A stretch of DNA of 64,000 nt from Ancistrus triradiatus (taxonomy: Eukaryota; Chordata; Actinopteri; Siluriformes; Loricariidae): contig JAJAGP010000557.1 of assembly GCA_025084515.1 (NCBI GenBank), positions 1 through 64,000 of the forward strand, given 5' to 3'. Positions 46,157-58,119 of the stretch are shown here, piece by piece; within the stretch, counting starts at the first letter, position 1; the number at the start of each line of letters is the position of its first letter. A program made the translations under genes and the position numbers. The notes beneath the pieces are model-generated. The model was not told the origin of the DNA. It ran no database searches and worked only from the letters and a program-made list of their open reading frames with translations.

Positions 46157-46691
46157 GAGTCGCTATCTGGCCACTATTGGCAAGTAGTTGACCCGGTTTG
46201 GCGGCGTGAGCTGCAGTAGCACGATCGCGCGTGTGTCAGCCCTTCTCCGGCTTATTATGGTTTATTGGTGACACCTATGGGTGAGTTCTTATAAGCACAT
46301 CTTCGGGACTCACTCGGCACCACTGCATTGAACCACATGCACCCAGCTTTTGAACGCTCACACGCGCTTGCACTGCCTGCTGCACAGACAGTTTTTTACG
46401 GCAAGGTTTTTCACTTCCTTTATTATTTATTTTTTGTCAGGGATAACGGTAAGTTCTGGGGGTATCAAGACCCTCAGACGAGGGCTGCCAGGAGGCAGCT
46501 CGGTAAATAGGGCCCTAGATAGGGTAGGGTCAGTTTTTGTTTATTTTCATTTTTAATTTTCCGCGCTGCTCTGGCAGTTTTGTGTTAATTTTGGTTATAA
46601 CTACCATCTGGAGCTAACTGCACTTGGGTCCCAATCATTTATATATTGTTTACACGGTTCGTCAACATTTTTAACATGGCAAACCGTAACA
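46151..46691 (+). repeat. 3' LTR of element D
   Basis: 541 bp, preceded by the polypurine tract ACGGGGGGGATAC (46138-46150). Confidence 0.88.
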
Positions 46692-47204
46692 ATTATGGCT
46701 AGGTAGGACCTCCTGAGCCACCAATGCCTGATAGAGCTCAGTTTTCACTCAACTTTTAGTGGCAGTATGCAGAACAGATATATTGAAAAGTCCCAGTTTG
46801 GTAACAAATCATAACATTTATCAAATTCCTCTAATAAGGGAGCAGTGAAAAAAGAAATACAGGAAAAATAACACCAAAAAAGTCACTACAAAAGTGTACC
46901 TGAGCAACCTCAGTCCTAACTGCCTAACCAAAGACTAACCCTCTTCTAGCTCTACAGATATGTACCAAGCTCAAGGCTACTTTAAACATAAAATGTTTGA
47001 AGCATACCCTCAATAGAAAATAAATACCCACTCAGGACAACCTCCAAACACAAAATAACACAGTGCTATGAATTTAAAAGTGGAACTTGGCAAAATACAA
47101 CTGTGACATGTCTAACTTACCAAGGTCTTCACTCAACATGACCATTACACCAGAAACTATGAAACACAAAAATGTGCAAGCAAACATGATCCAAAGCAAA
47201 ATGG

Positions 47205-47545
47205 GCTAAAGGAGGAAGTGTCCAACGTGAGGATTAAAGCAAGAATCAAAGCAAGAAATTGTTTCAAAAAGAGTTTTAAATCAATATCAAATGTAGGACA
47301 TAAATGATTATCAACGTGAGTTTCAAACAAATATGAAAGTGAGTTTCAAATGAGTTTCAGTGAACATAATATGCAGGGACAAACTATGAGCATGACTACT
47401 CCCATGTGCAGGTTTAAAAGCAGCACACATGATGTCAGTGACCTCTGACATTCTTAAGGCTCATGTGACAGTCCCACACATAGAAAGAGAAAAACACAAT
47501 AATCTGACTGATCTGCAGCATTGGTTGTAATAATTAGACACTGTG
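47205..47545 (-). repeat. Probable 5' LTR segment of the ancient gypsy element
   Basis: Direct repeat of 37500-37800: GTGAGGATTAAA, repeated GAGTTTCAAA, CACTCCCATGTGCAGG, ATGTCAGTGACCTCTG, ATCTGCAG. Confidence 0.5.
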
Positions 47546-47639
47546 ACAATACCACTTACTTGAAATATATAAGAACTACCCATGTGACTACATAGGGAGA
47601 GGTTAGCATGACGTTGTTCAGAGAGGGAATGGCAATAAA

Positions 47640-48130
47640 TACAATCAGAAAAAGATGGGACGGTATGGAAAATGCTAATGAAAAAAAACATATGCGCAGT
47701 GTTCCTTACGTTTGACTTTTATTTCATTACAGAGAGTATGAACCCAAGATATTTCATGTTTTTTTAGGGTGAATGTCATTTCATCTGTTAATAAACATCC
47801 ATTCCTGCATTTCAGACTTGTAACACATTCCAAAAAATGTTGGGACAGGGACAATTTAGGGCTAGTACTGAGGTAAAAATGATGTGATGTCAAACAGGTA
47901 ATGTCAATTTCAATGGCACTGACCCAACCCCATACCATGATAGCCCCTGGCTTTTGGACTTGTTGGTGGTTTTTGGTTCGGAGCACACGGCACCCATTTC
48001 TTCCAAAGATTTACATGGATCAGACAACTGAGATTGGGTGGCAAAAGTGGCAAGAATATGCTACAGTACGAGGCCTTGTAGAGAGGATATAGTCAAGCAG
48101 GTACAAAAAACAGTGTTCATTTTTTCTTTT
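47640..48130 (-). mobile_element. Tc1/mariner family 5 fragment
   Basis: The left end TACAATCAGAAAAAGATGGGACGGTATGG, read in parts, matches the TIR of 53197-54184. CATCCATTCCTGCATTTCAGACTT matches its inner region at 53985-54012. Minus-strand codons around 47890-47990 read RTKNHQQVQKPGAIMVWGWVSA, a Tc1/mariner catalytic-domain segment. The other end is not visible. Confidence 0.7.
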
Positions 48131-50970
48131 GTGAAATCCTAAGAAATCCTTGAAATCTTTCCACCATGGCTCAACATGTGTGAACAGACACAAACAAACA
48201 CAGAAAAAATGTCAATAAGCAACTCACTGTTTTAATTTCAAAATGTAATGCAGGTTTAAACATAGCAGTGAGTTTCTTATACATTGCTCCCTAAGCCCCA
48301 CCTACCCCCCAGATTTCACCCAGTGTAAGCACAGCCTTATAGAAATTGTGTTTTTGTAAAATTAGATGTTCAACCACATCCTTCATGATTTAATCTTAGG
48401 CTTGACACTGGGTGGCTGGACAAACAAACCCAATGGGTTAATTTAAGATGTCTTTCTCTTTCACTCACTTTAAGTTCAGTCGCAGTAATTTGGACTTGCT
48501 TTAGAGTTAAAACAAACAAACAAAAAAAACATGTTACTGTTTTTTATTTCAACTGTCAAGTAGTCTTCCTTATACATCTGCACTTCTCTGGTAATCCAGT
48601 ATTATGTGCTTATATCACTTGCTCTAACCTTGCTGTAATATGTAATAAAGTATACACGTGTGAGTGTTTGTTCCTGTGTTTACAAAAACTTGTTCTTACT
48701 CTATCTGTCTATCACAGGCTGAGCAGAAGTGCTGTATAAACCTGTGTTTATTACTCTATCATCATCCAGAAAAAGTGTTAGGTTTCTCCCAAGTATTTAT
48801 GTATAATATTCTGGGAGTGTATTACTGACGGTTCTTGTCTTGGTTTTGTTTGATCTTGTTTTAGTGGTTTTTGCTATTTAAGACATCATGATTAGAAGAG
48901 ATTGCTTAAATAAATCTAGAGCTACATTATGATGTTAATTTAACACTGACTTGTTAGAGAGGATTGTTCTTCACCATGTAAAATAACTTTTTATTTTATC
49001 ATAGAAAATTCACTTACCGTCTATTTTTTGGAAAAATTGAGCCAAGGCATATTGAAGCTATTTTGATATTGGTGGTCCAGCAGCATACTGGACCACTTTA
49101 TGACAATTTTTTCCCACTAAATGTGTCATTTAGTAATTTTAAAACTGTTTTCTGTTTTTCTTATTTTTAGTTCCAAGGCATCTATGAAACATTTTCACTT
49201 CTAAAATATATGTGGACAGAATCACTTACAAATATGTTTCATGTCTTCACCTGAGTCAATGTTGGGTTTTTTTTAAAGAAGGAAATGGTAAAGAATAAAT
49301 CCTAGCTTTTATATCATTTGATTATGTCTACGTGTGCTAAGGAGTCTTTTTAAAAGTGCTTACGCTTAGTCAACAAAGCTAAAGAATCCAATGCATAATG
49401 GTTAACAGACCAAAATGGCAAGCATTTCATTCAGTTACTAAGCAGTCGTTTGTTCTGATTTGTAATTCTACCAGCTCATTTTCATGTCTTTTCATAGGTA
49501 CTCAGAATTTTAAAGGGAAACATAGCATAAATCCCGGTCAACCCAGCCACTGTAACGCTTGCTTAACATGGGTTTTTTTTAGTAGGTGAGTCCAGTAGTT
49601 TAGGTGAAGTCCACACGTCTGAGCATGCACTGAGCCTGACAAGCCTGACTGAGCTCTCTCAAGGTCTTTCCTCACAGACATGAAAGACGAATAATAGTAC
49701 CTCGACTGACAACATGCTGTAGTGGAATAGTGAGTTAGTTTTGGCACAAGGTGGAATATAGCAGCTTGGCCTACCCAGTTAGGTATGTTGTGTGTATTAG
49801 GTATGAGAGTGTGCTTGTGTGTGGGAACATTTCCCCTGTCTGCTGTGTGGTGGATCTTGTTTTGACAGCGATTTCCTTGGCAGAACAAGGAAAGTTGCTG
49901 GTTTAAGGGTAGCTGGCATGGTCTGTGCTATCACCAGGGCAGAGAGCAGATTGAGCAGAGGATGTGAACCCTGTTTCTTCACTTTTATGACCAGCACTTT
50001 CCCTTTACTTTTTATTTTCTTTATGGATTTTTTTGTTGGGTACAGCACCAGAGTCCATTTGGAAAACAGAGCGGTGCCTCTAACACCTGCTCTGGTAAAT
50101 GTGTCTAAATGTGTATCAATGCACCCCTTTGTGTGGGATTGTGGGTAGGTGTGCATGCATGTGTGAGTCTTTCTGATTTTGTTTGACTGAAAATGCATGC
50201 GTGAGCACATTTAAGAAGTCACTTTTTTAGGTACGCATGCCTTGTGTGTGTGTATGTATGTGCATGTTTGTCCTTTATAGTTCCATTGGGAGGAGTAATT
50301 GAAAAGGCATACAATTGTAGATCCTCACCTGTGCTTCCCACTCTCATCCCAGTTAATCCAGACCACAGGCAGCAGTGTAAATACACAAACATGAAGGCTC
50401 CAAGTCTTCACGCTAAGTGTGCTCTTCCTTGCAAGATGGGAGTGGCTCTTTCTATTTAACAGGGCACTCAATTCTCTAGGCAGGCACAGACATGGAAGAG
50501 GATGACATTACCAATGCTGTGGGCTTACTGCGAGTGATATTAGGCAGGCTGAAGAGTTATTTGTATTATGAGTTTGCTCCTGATCCTATTTAACACACTC
50601 CCATGCCCTTAGTTTTCCACACACTTCCCTGCTAGTGACTTCATAACGCTCAGGGTCATGCTGTTACATGTTTTTAAAATAGGTGGTGATCTACTACATT
50701 GGACATGTACATTTAACCCATTAAAGTGATCTATCCTAATTATTTGTAATGTTTTTGTAAACATTAAAGCACCAAAGTAATCTTCCTATATTAATTTATA
50801 CTCAACTTGGCGACGCCTCCATCTCCTCACCATCTCATAACAGCAGGCATCAGCAGTAGTCAATTATGTCAGAAAATTTTATTTACTGCATAGCTAACAA
50901 TAAACATTAGATAACTAGATTGTTACTCAGTTACATAGGTAGGATATAAATATACTGCGTGTCTCAACTA
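48131..50970. other. Non-coding stretch, no gene seen
   Basis: AT-rich, unique-looking. Frames at 49398-50210 lie on both strands without motif or splice logic. Confidence 0.55.
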
Positions 50971-52415
50971 CAGTGGGGCAAAAAAGTATTTAGTCAGCAA
51001 CTGATTGTGCAAGTTCTCCTACTTAGAAAGATGAGAGAGGTCTGTAATTCTCATCATAGGTACACTTCAACTATGAGAGACAAAATGAGAAAAAAAATCC
51101 AGGAAATCACATTGTAGGATTTTTAAAGCATTTAATTGTAAATTATAGAGGAAAATAAGTATTTGGTCAATGAATTTGGTTCAGCTTAATACTTTGTAAC
51201 ATAACCTTTGTTGGCAATGATGTTTCCTATAAGTCTTCACCAGGTTGGCACACACTGTAGCTGGTATTTTGACCCATTCCTCCATGCAGATCTCCTCTAG
51301 AGCAGTGATGTTTTGGTTCAACACGGACTTTCAACTCCCTCCACAAATTTTCTATGGGGTTGAGGTCTGGAGACTGGCTAGGCCACTCCAGGAGCTTGAA
51401 ATGCTTTTTACGGAGCCAGTCCTTCATTGCCCGAGCGGTGTGTTTGGGATCATTGTCATGATGGAAGACCCAGCCATGTTCCATCTTCAATGCTGTCACT
51501 GATGGAAGGAGGTTTTGGCTTAAAATCTCACGATACATGGCCCCGTTCATTCTTCCCTTAACACGGATCAGTCGTCCTGTCCCCTCTGCAGAAAAACAGC
51601 CCCAAAGCATGAGGTTTCCACCCCCATGCTTCACAGTAGGTATGGTGCAACTCAGCATTCTTCTTCCTCCAAACATGACGAGTTGAGTTTTTACCAAAAG
51701 CTTGTATTTTGGTTTTGTCTGACCACATGATATTCTCCCAATCTTCTTCTGGATCATCCATATGCTCTCTGGCAAACTTCAGATGAATCTGGACATGTAT
51801 TGGCTTAAGCAGGAGGATATGCCTGGAACTGCACTATCTGAGTCCCTCTCGGCGTAGTGTGTAACTGATGGTAGCCTTGTTTCTTTGGTCCCAGCTCTCT
51901 GCAGGTCATTCATTAGGTCCCTCCGTGTAGTTCTGGGATTTTTGCTCACCGTTCTCATGATCATTTTGACCCCAAGGGATGAGATCTTGCATGGGGCCCC
52001 AGATCAAGGGAGATTATTAATGGTCTTGTATGTCTTCCATTTCTCCCACACTTGATTTTTTTCTCACCAACCTGCTTGCCTATTGTAGATTCACTCTTCC
52101 CAGCCTGGTGCAGGTCTACAATTTTTTTCCTGGTGTCCTTTGACAGCTCTTTGGTCTTGACCATGGTTGAGTTTGGAGTCTGACTGTTTGAGGCTGTGGG
52201 CAGGTGTCTTTTATACAGATAATGAGGTCAAACAGGTGCCATTAATACAGGTAACGAGTGGAGGACAGAAGAGCTTCTTAAAGAAGATGTGCAATGTGAT
52301 TTCCTGGATTTTTTTTTTCCATTTTGTCTCTCATAGTTGAAGTGTCCCTATGATGAAAATTACAGACCTCTCTCATCTTTCTAAGTAGGAGAACTTGCAC
52401 ACTTTTGCCCCACTG
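50971..52415 (-). mobile_element. Tc1-like transposon, family 1, nearly complete
   Basis: The left TIR starts CAGTGGGGCAAAAAAGTATT at 50971 and the right end TTTTGCCCCACTG is at 52415. TA lies at 50969-50970 and 52416-52417. The right TIR lost about 21 bp (CACAATCAGTGGC... region) just inside its tip, and the 5' leader is also shortened. Length is 1445 bp. It holds the best preserved family 1 transposase. Confidence 0.94.
51227..52164 (-). pseudogene. Tc1 transposase pseudogene (family 1), all three catalytic residues still encoded
   Basis: The start at 52164 reads MVKTKELSKDTRKKIVDLHQ. A deletion near 52050 shifts the frame after KQVG. NPRTTRRDLMNDLQRAGTK follows at 51779-51964, then another frameshift, and a third near 51720-51760. 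Catalytic residues are WSDKTK (first D, about 51724), HHDNDPKHT (second D, about 51436) and 34 residues later NPIENLW (E, about 51332), a proper DD34E set. The end (51227-51300) is frameshifted. The gene is broken by indels, not by loss of catalytic codons. Confidence 0.9.
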
Positions 52416-53196
52416 TAATATAATCACATTTTTAGTAAAATGTTTACTATTTTTTTACAGTTAGACCAAAATTTGACATTATACCATAACCCAAATTAAC
52501 CCCCCCAGTTCCCCACGACTGTTTGCTAATAATTTTTGGGTAGTTTTGCGCCCTTAGCAAATCAGGCCAGTTCTATCTCTAGAAGGTAATATGCACCATC
52601 AGCTGCGGCTGGTCCAAAACACTGAGATTATGAGGTGACATTTTAAAACTGGTGTGTCAGTTTTTTTCTGGAGTACTTATAAATTTCTCTGTTTTCAACT
52701 GATACATAGAACGATACCTCAGTTCTAGGCCACCTCGGAAATCGTCGAATTTGGTTCTTGACGCATTTTGACTAGAATTTTGACCGTGCGTTTTCGCACA
52801 GTTGCTAAAACTTGTATGACTTGAGCTGTGCAACCCGTTTCAGCCAAAATTCGATTCATGATTCATAATTCAGTACATAGTGAATGAGTGATTCAGATTC
52901 ACAATAGCTCTTTATCAGTGAAGATCTCCACTGTGTTTAATATATTTTTCTTTATTTTTACATCTACAGTACTATATTCGTAATGCAAATATGTCCCCAT
53001 GGGTCCTAAAATGGTTAGTATTGACAGCCAACTGAAAGAAAATCAGGAATTGAATCCTCCAGAATACAGGCTGTAGTTAGCATTAGCAGCTATGCTAGCA
53101 CCCTGAGTTCACCAATAGATTAAGTGTTTTGCTTTTACTTTTCACTTTCAATTCATTACAACACTAAATTCCATTTGATTTTTCAACAATTTATTA
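52416..53196. other. Interval with a CpG-dense patch, no gene seen
   Basis: Mostly AT-rich. At 52734-52800 seven CpG dinucleotides occur in about 70 bases (for example GGAAATCGTCGAATTTGG and GACCGTGCGTTTTCGCAC), unlike the surroundings. I do not recognise the sequence. Confidence 0.4.
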
Positions 53197-54184
53197 CAAC
53201 TCCAAATCAGAAAAAGGTGGGACAGTAGAAATAATGCAGGTTTGTTTTCTTTTATTTCATTGTAGACATAACCCAAGATGTTTTATGTTTTTCTGGTTGG
53301 GAGAGGGACAATTTCGGACTAGTAATGAGGGGAAAAAAACAAAATAATGTGATTTCAAACAGGTGATGTCAACAGGTGATTCTAATCATGATTTGGTTCA
53401 AAAGCAGTGTACATGAAAGGCTGAGATGGGCAGAGGATCTCTAGTTTATCAACAAATGTTGATATGAAATGTTTAAAAACAAAGAAACTTTGGAAGGGAT
53501 TTTCATATTTCAGTCCGAAATGTTCTGATTTGGTTTGTTTTGCATTGTCTTGTTGAAAAATGCATGGACATCCCTGGAAAAGATCCCTTGTCCATGTGGT
53601 TCTATCAGCTATTAATGAATGGCGGTTCTTGATGCAGTGCCGTCTGAGTGATCAGAGATCACTGCTCATCAATTTAGGCTTGTGGCCTTTCCCTTTACAC
53701 ACTGAAACTCCTCCAGATTCCTTGAATTGTCTAATGGTATTATGCACTGTAGAGGAAGTAATATGTAAATCCCTTCCAATCTTTTCTTTTCTCACACATT
53801 TGTGGACAACTGTGATCTTCTGCCCATTTTTGCTCCTCAAAGACTCATCCTTTCTTGGATACTGCTTTTGTACTAAATGATGATTAGAATCACCTGTTTG
53901 AAATTCCTACATCATTATTTAGTTTTTTTTATTTACCACATTACTAGCCTTAAATTGCCCCATTCCCACTTTTTTAGAATGTGTTGCAGTCCTGAAATGC
54001 AGGAATGGATGTTTAACAAATAAATTGAAGTTGACCAGAAAAAAACATGAAATGTCTTGGGTTCATACAGTCTGCAATGAAATAAAGGTCAAAGTAAAGA
54101 AAATATATGCAGTGTAAGAAACACTGCATATATTTCTTTATTTGCTTTTTCCATACTGTCCCAATCTTTTCTGATTTGGGGTTG
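53197..54184 (-). mobile_element. Tc1/mariner family 5, internally deleted
   Basis: The left TIR starts CAACTCCAAATCAGAAAAAG at 53197 and the right TIR ends TTTTCTGATTTGGGGTTG at 54184. TA lies on both sides (53195-53196, 54185-54186). At 988 bp it is shorter than an autonomous element. The minus strand retains only transposase N-terminal codons. Confidence 0.88.
53652..53840 (-). pseudogene. Mariner/Tc1 family 5 transposase, helix-turn-helix remnant
   Basis: The minus strand reads RKEKIGRDLHITSSTVHNTI, then RQFKESGGVSVCKGKGHKPK. This is a helix-turn-helix followed by the conserved GxG...GR/KPK-type linker of Tc1 transposases. The catalytic domain is missing apart from a possible trace near 53560-53640. 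Confidence 0.7.
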
Positions 54185-57100
54185 TATAAAAGCTTTGTGT
54201 AAATGATTTTGGCCAACTGTAAGTGTTAATGTCAGTGTTAATGTGTAATACGCTATGCTATGATACAGCAATGAGCTTTATTAAACTCAGATAGAAAATA
54301 CAAATACAATAGAAATACAATAAATATTCAATAAGAACCACTACAACAAAAGAACCTAAGTCAAAGGACTCTCAAAATTCTGCTCTTCACTTCAACACAG
54401 TCCTTTTTAAACACAGTTAGAACAAAGCATTCAATAGTCGATTTTCATTCAATTTGCTTATCAAAGCAGCAAAGCAGACCACTGCTTGATGTAAACCTTC
54501 GTTCTGATTTGTTCCACATACAACACACTTCACTGGGACAATAATACTCCATCAAGTATCTGTATAACCCCCCCAGCATCTGGAACTCAAAAAAGTTGCC
54601 ATAACACCACAATCTATAGTGTAATCCATAGAATGTCATGCTCTGACACTTATAAACCCATTTGCATGCACTCCCATACACAAACACACTCAGTAATCAT
54701 CGTCTGTATTACAGCAAAACAACAGCACAACTTTCATCAGAATGTGCTCTGTTCCACTATGTCAAGCCCACTAAACACTAAATCAGTCAATCACTGGACC
54801 CCAACCACAGGCTCTAAGCACAAGACAAGCTTGAACTGCTTTGCTTAGTTCCCAGGAATGTGTGCCTTTCCCAAGAAGTTTAGCATTAGCCACATTGTAA
54901 CTTCCAGTGTCCAAGAACAGATGATGGGAGTCTGTATTGGGATGGACGATGGGAGTGAGTGGAAAGAACCATAAACTGCTTTAAAGACTGAAATGGGAGG
55001 ATAGAGCCACTGCCAGAGACACAATTCTCTCTGCACCTCCTAACAATGTTCTGACCCCACCATGTGACCCAGAGAGATGGATGTGTGCTGGTTGGCTCAG
55101 CCCATCCTCAAAACAACAACTCAAATGGTTTGCAAATGTTGATCATGTAATTTTTTTTTTTTGTAAAATTTGGGGTGTGTGTGGGGTGGGGTGGGGTGGG
55201 GGCGCAAAGCTTGACCATTGCATCTAAGTTTCATTCAGATGCTTGTACTTTTCAGATGCATTATTCATTTTTTACTGGGTTACAACATTTTAAATAACAG
55301 CCTTTAACTTGTTTAGAGGATACATATTTACTGATTAGTTTTCTATCACGTTTATCTGTCTCAGTCTTCTATCATCTCTATCTCTCTCAACCTGGTTATA
55401 TAATTCATTATTCTTTCCCCTTCCTAGATTTCTTTCTCATTCGTTGTGCATTAGAATATACTATACACCCAATCTTTAGGCACTAACCCCCCTCACTGGA
55501 AAATGCATGGAAATAAAACAGAAATCTCCCAGGGCTGTATGAATATAGCATCACCATGTCTTTTATCAATTAAAGTGAATGTCTGTTTATTTTGCCAGCT
55601 GTGCTTTTCAAGGCCAGAAATCCCTTTCTTATTTTGACTATACCGGTTTAAACACATTTAGTCCTGCAAAGCTGCATAATTTACAGATAATTTAAATTAA
55701 CAGATACTCTGTAACTTGCTCTTTGCCATACTGCATGAAAGCAGTGCTGTAAAGTATGGTTAAGCACATCCAAACCATAATGCAGGAAAATGGGAACTAA
55801 ACAGTCTCTGCAGCCTGAACCTTTAATGCCAAGAGGGTGGGTGGAATATCAGGATTTCCTTACATGTGAGCTCTATTGTGATATTTACATGTGCAGACAG
55901 GCTTGCACATGATGTGAAAGGTTATTTAAAACCCATCTGAGAAGAGAAAAGCCTTAGTGACATTTAACATTAGCCATATAGAACACTCAGTGTAAACAAG
56001 AGAACACACATGTGCACCCACTGGACCCACTTACTCTTACAGTCAGGATCAGCACTGTTTACTGAAGACCAGGGATCAGATGCAGAGAAAACAGTACAGA
56101 AATAATACAGTAGAACAAACACAATGTTTGATCATATATACTTTAAACAATTGACTATGTCTAGAGACTAATGGTTTTAAGTGTTTTAAGTGAAACAGTG
56201 ACCCTTAAAATTAGCATGAATACGGTTTATAAAATAGCTTGTTATTTTTAAACTGGGCTGACCTGACATCCTTTCCAGGCCAACCAGAACGAAGTGTGAT
56301 GCATTCTCAATGAATCCCAGAGCCAACAGACAGGATATTATTATATTATTATAGTTTTATATTAGCTGGGATAGATATTCCAATGTTTATACTGGATGCA
56401 GCACTTCTTTAACCATCAATCCAGAGACATCTTCATGATGTTCAGTGATGTACTGGAAGAAATAATTCGAACTGTAGCGCAGCTACAAGTGATTCAGTGA
56501 CACGTGCTTAAAATGATACTAACACTTCTGCTTTGGTTTGATCTCATAAAATGTTCCAGTTTCCACCTGTGTCAGGCCACCTTATGACCCTTGCTAGAGA
56601 TGATTTAATGACAAACTGGAAGTGTTTCAAGGCAGATACTAGTCTGCTGCTCCTTTACAGCTTGTTTGCCACAGGACTGATTTGAGACCTTTGTGGATAA
56701 GGGACCGTTGAACTTTTTATACCTAAATTTAAATGCTCCAGTACCAAAGATACATTTTCATGTTTGACACCCAACATGGCAGTACTTGGATGTGTGTGTA
56801 ATTGGTAACTAATACTGTGTGACACAGCATACCACACTGTACACAAAGGCACCAAATCAAGAACAGAGAATAGTCTTCATTGTTCAGTTTTCTGTTTCTG
56901 CAGTTAAAAGAACTATTGTGCTTTGTTCTAATTCTGTACACACATTTAAATTATTAACAATCACACAAAACAGGCACAAAACATCACAACAAACAGAAAC
57001 ACATTCATTTGTCATGATACTGGAAGCAGACTTCAAAGGTTTAAGGGTGATCATAATGTTTGCATTGTGCGATTTTTATTTTTGTTTTAACAGTCATCAA

Positions 57101-58078
57101 AAAAGCTTAAGGAATTTTTATTTTTGCTATGAAACATGAAACTGAAAAGACATTGTTCATGAGTTTGTCAGAAAGTCATGAGTTTGACAGAAACCTCTGG
57201 CCTAATGGAATGATGAACACAAACAATACAGTAATGAACCTGGATACCAAGACAGAAATCAGAAGAAATGGGATAAAACCCCTAAGAATGGGGTGGAACC
57301 TGAATGGAAAGGACAAACAGTATAAGAGACAATCATCACCTCACCAGATATTGGATAAAAACAATGGTAGATCACTGGTTCCCAATGCTGAGTCTTCAGG
57401 GTCCTTATCCTACATCTGGTGAGGTGTTTATTGTCTGTCAGATTGTGTGTTCTCTGGTCTTAGTTGTCTGTTTTTCGTTGTTCCGCGTTGCCAGGTGGTT
57501 TCCATTGTCTTAAATTTCTTCAAGAGTAGAGGGTTGGGTCTGTGGTAGCTCAAGCAGGCCAGAGTTGGTTTATTGTTCATTTTTGCTGGTTGAATATTGT
57601 TAATGGCATGGTAAATGCATAATCGTTTTGTATGTTAATGTTTAATTTAAAAGTACTAGCAAACTAAGCAAAATTCAAACCCTTATAATTTGTCACAAAT
57701 TTGAGTGACAAATTTGGAGAAATGGTATTCATTAGCTTTCAACATGCCACATCTAATTTTTGTTATGAAGGTATGCATGCTTTGTATGTATGCTTTGTTC
57801 ATTCCCCCTCGTAGCATAAAGACAATCACAAATGCCTTCTTTGCCCAAATGCTCAGAGTGCCTCAACAGCAAAGAGACAGGAAATTGCACTGGAAATTTG
57901 AACTTTACATGTTATGGTCAGATGAAAGAAGTAGCAGGCAATAATAATACTGAGAAGCACAGTGCTGATCTCTGATCTCTTTTATTACTCAGCAGAACTG
58001 TCATGACATAAGCTCGTCAATCACAGTTCACTTTAGTTCATATATCCACAGTATTGGTTCATATATCCGCACATAGAG

Positions 58079-58119
58079 CACACACACACACACACACACC
58101 CACACACACACACACACAC
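58079..58119. repeat. (CA)n microsatellite
   Basis: Twenty CA units with one C insertion in the middle. Confidence 0.95.

Larger units (their letters stand above)
44921..46691 (+). mobile_element. LTR element D: TRIM-like, tiny internal region
   Basis: Direct LTRs lie at 44921-45752 (832 bp) and 46151-46691 (541 bp). They begin TATTAGGAGTC and end AACCGTAACA. The flanks ATCAT (44916-44920) and ATTAT (46692-46696) are a 5-bp target duplication with one mismatch. Only 398 bp lie between the LTRs: a primer-binding site, a Pro/Ser-rich repeat and a polypurine tract (46136-46149). LTR 1 has about 290 bp, from about 45330 to 45650, that LTR 2 lacks. That insert contains an 18-base C run and tandem GATCAATTCCCC units. 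Confidence 0.88.
37140..47600 (-). mobile_element. Ancient gypsy-type LTR retrotransposon (minus strand), broken up by later insertions
   Basis: Two diverged direct repeats, about 37500-37800 and 47205-47545, look like its LTRs. Shared tracts include CACTCCCATGTGCAGG, ATCTGCAG and repeated AGTTTCAAA. Between them, minus-strand coding remnants appear in gypsy order from right to left: Gag zinc knuckle (about 43150-43215), a protease-to-RT linker (about 42770-42880) and integrase (38150-38990). Elements B and D, a family 1 Tc1 and a SINE lie between these pieces. Outer limits are uncertain because the LTR similarity fades before the ends. Confidence 0.55.

Noticed and set aside
52416..52530. 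A further LTR or transposon start after the family 1 element
   Set aside because: No repeated end, target duplication or coding trace could be found.
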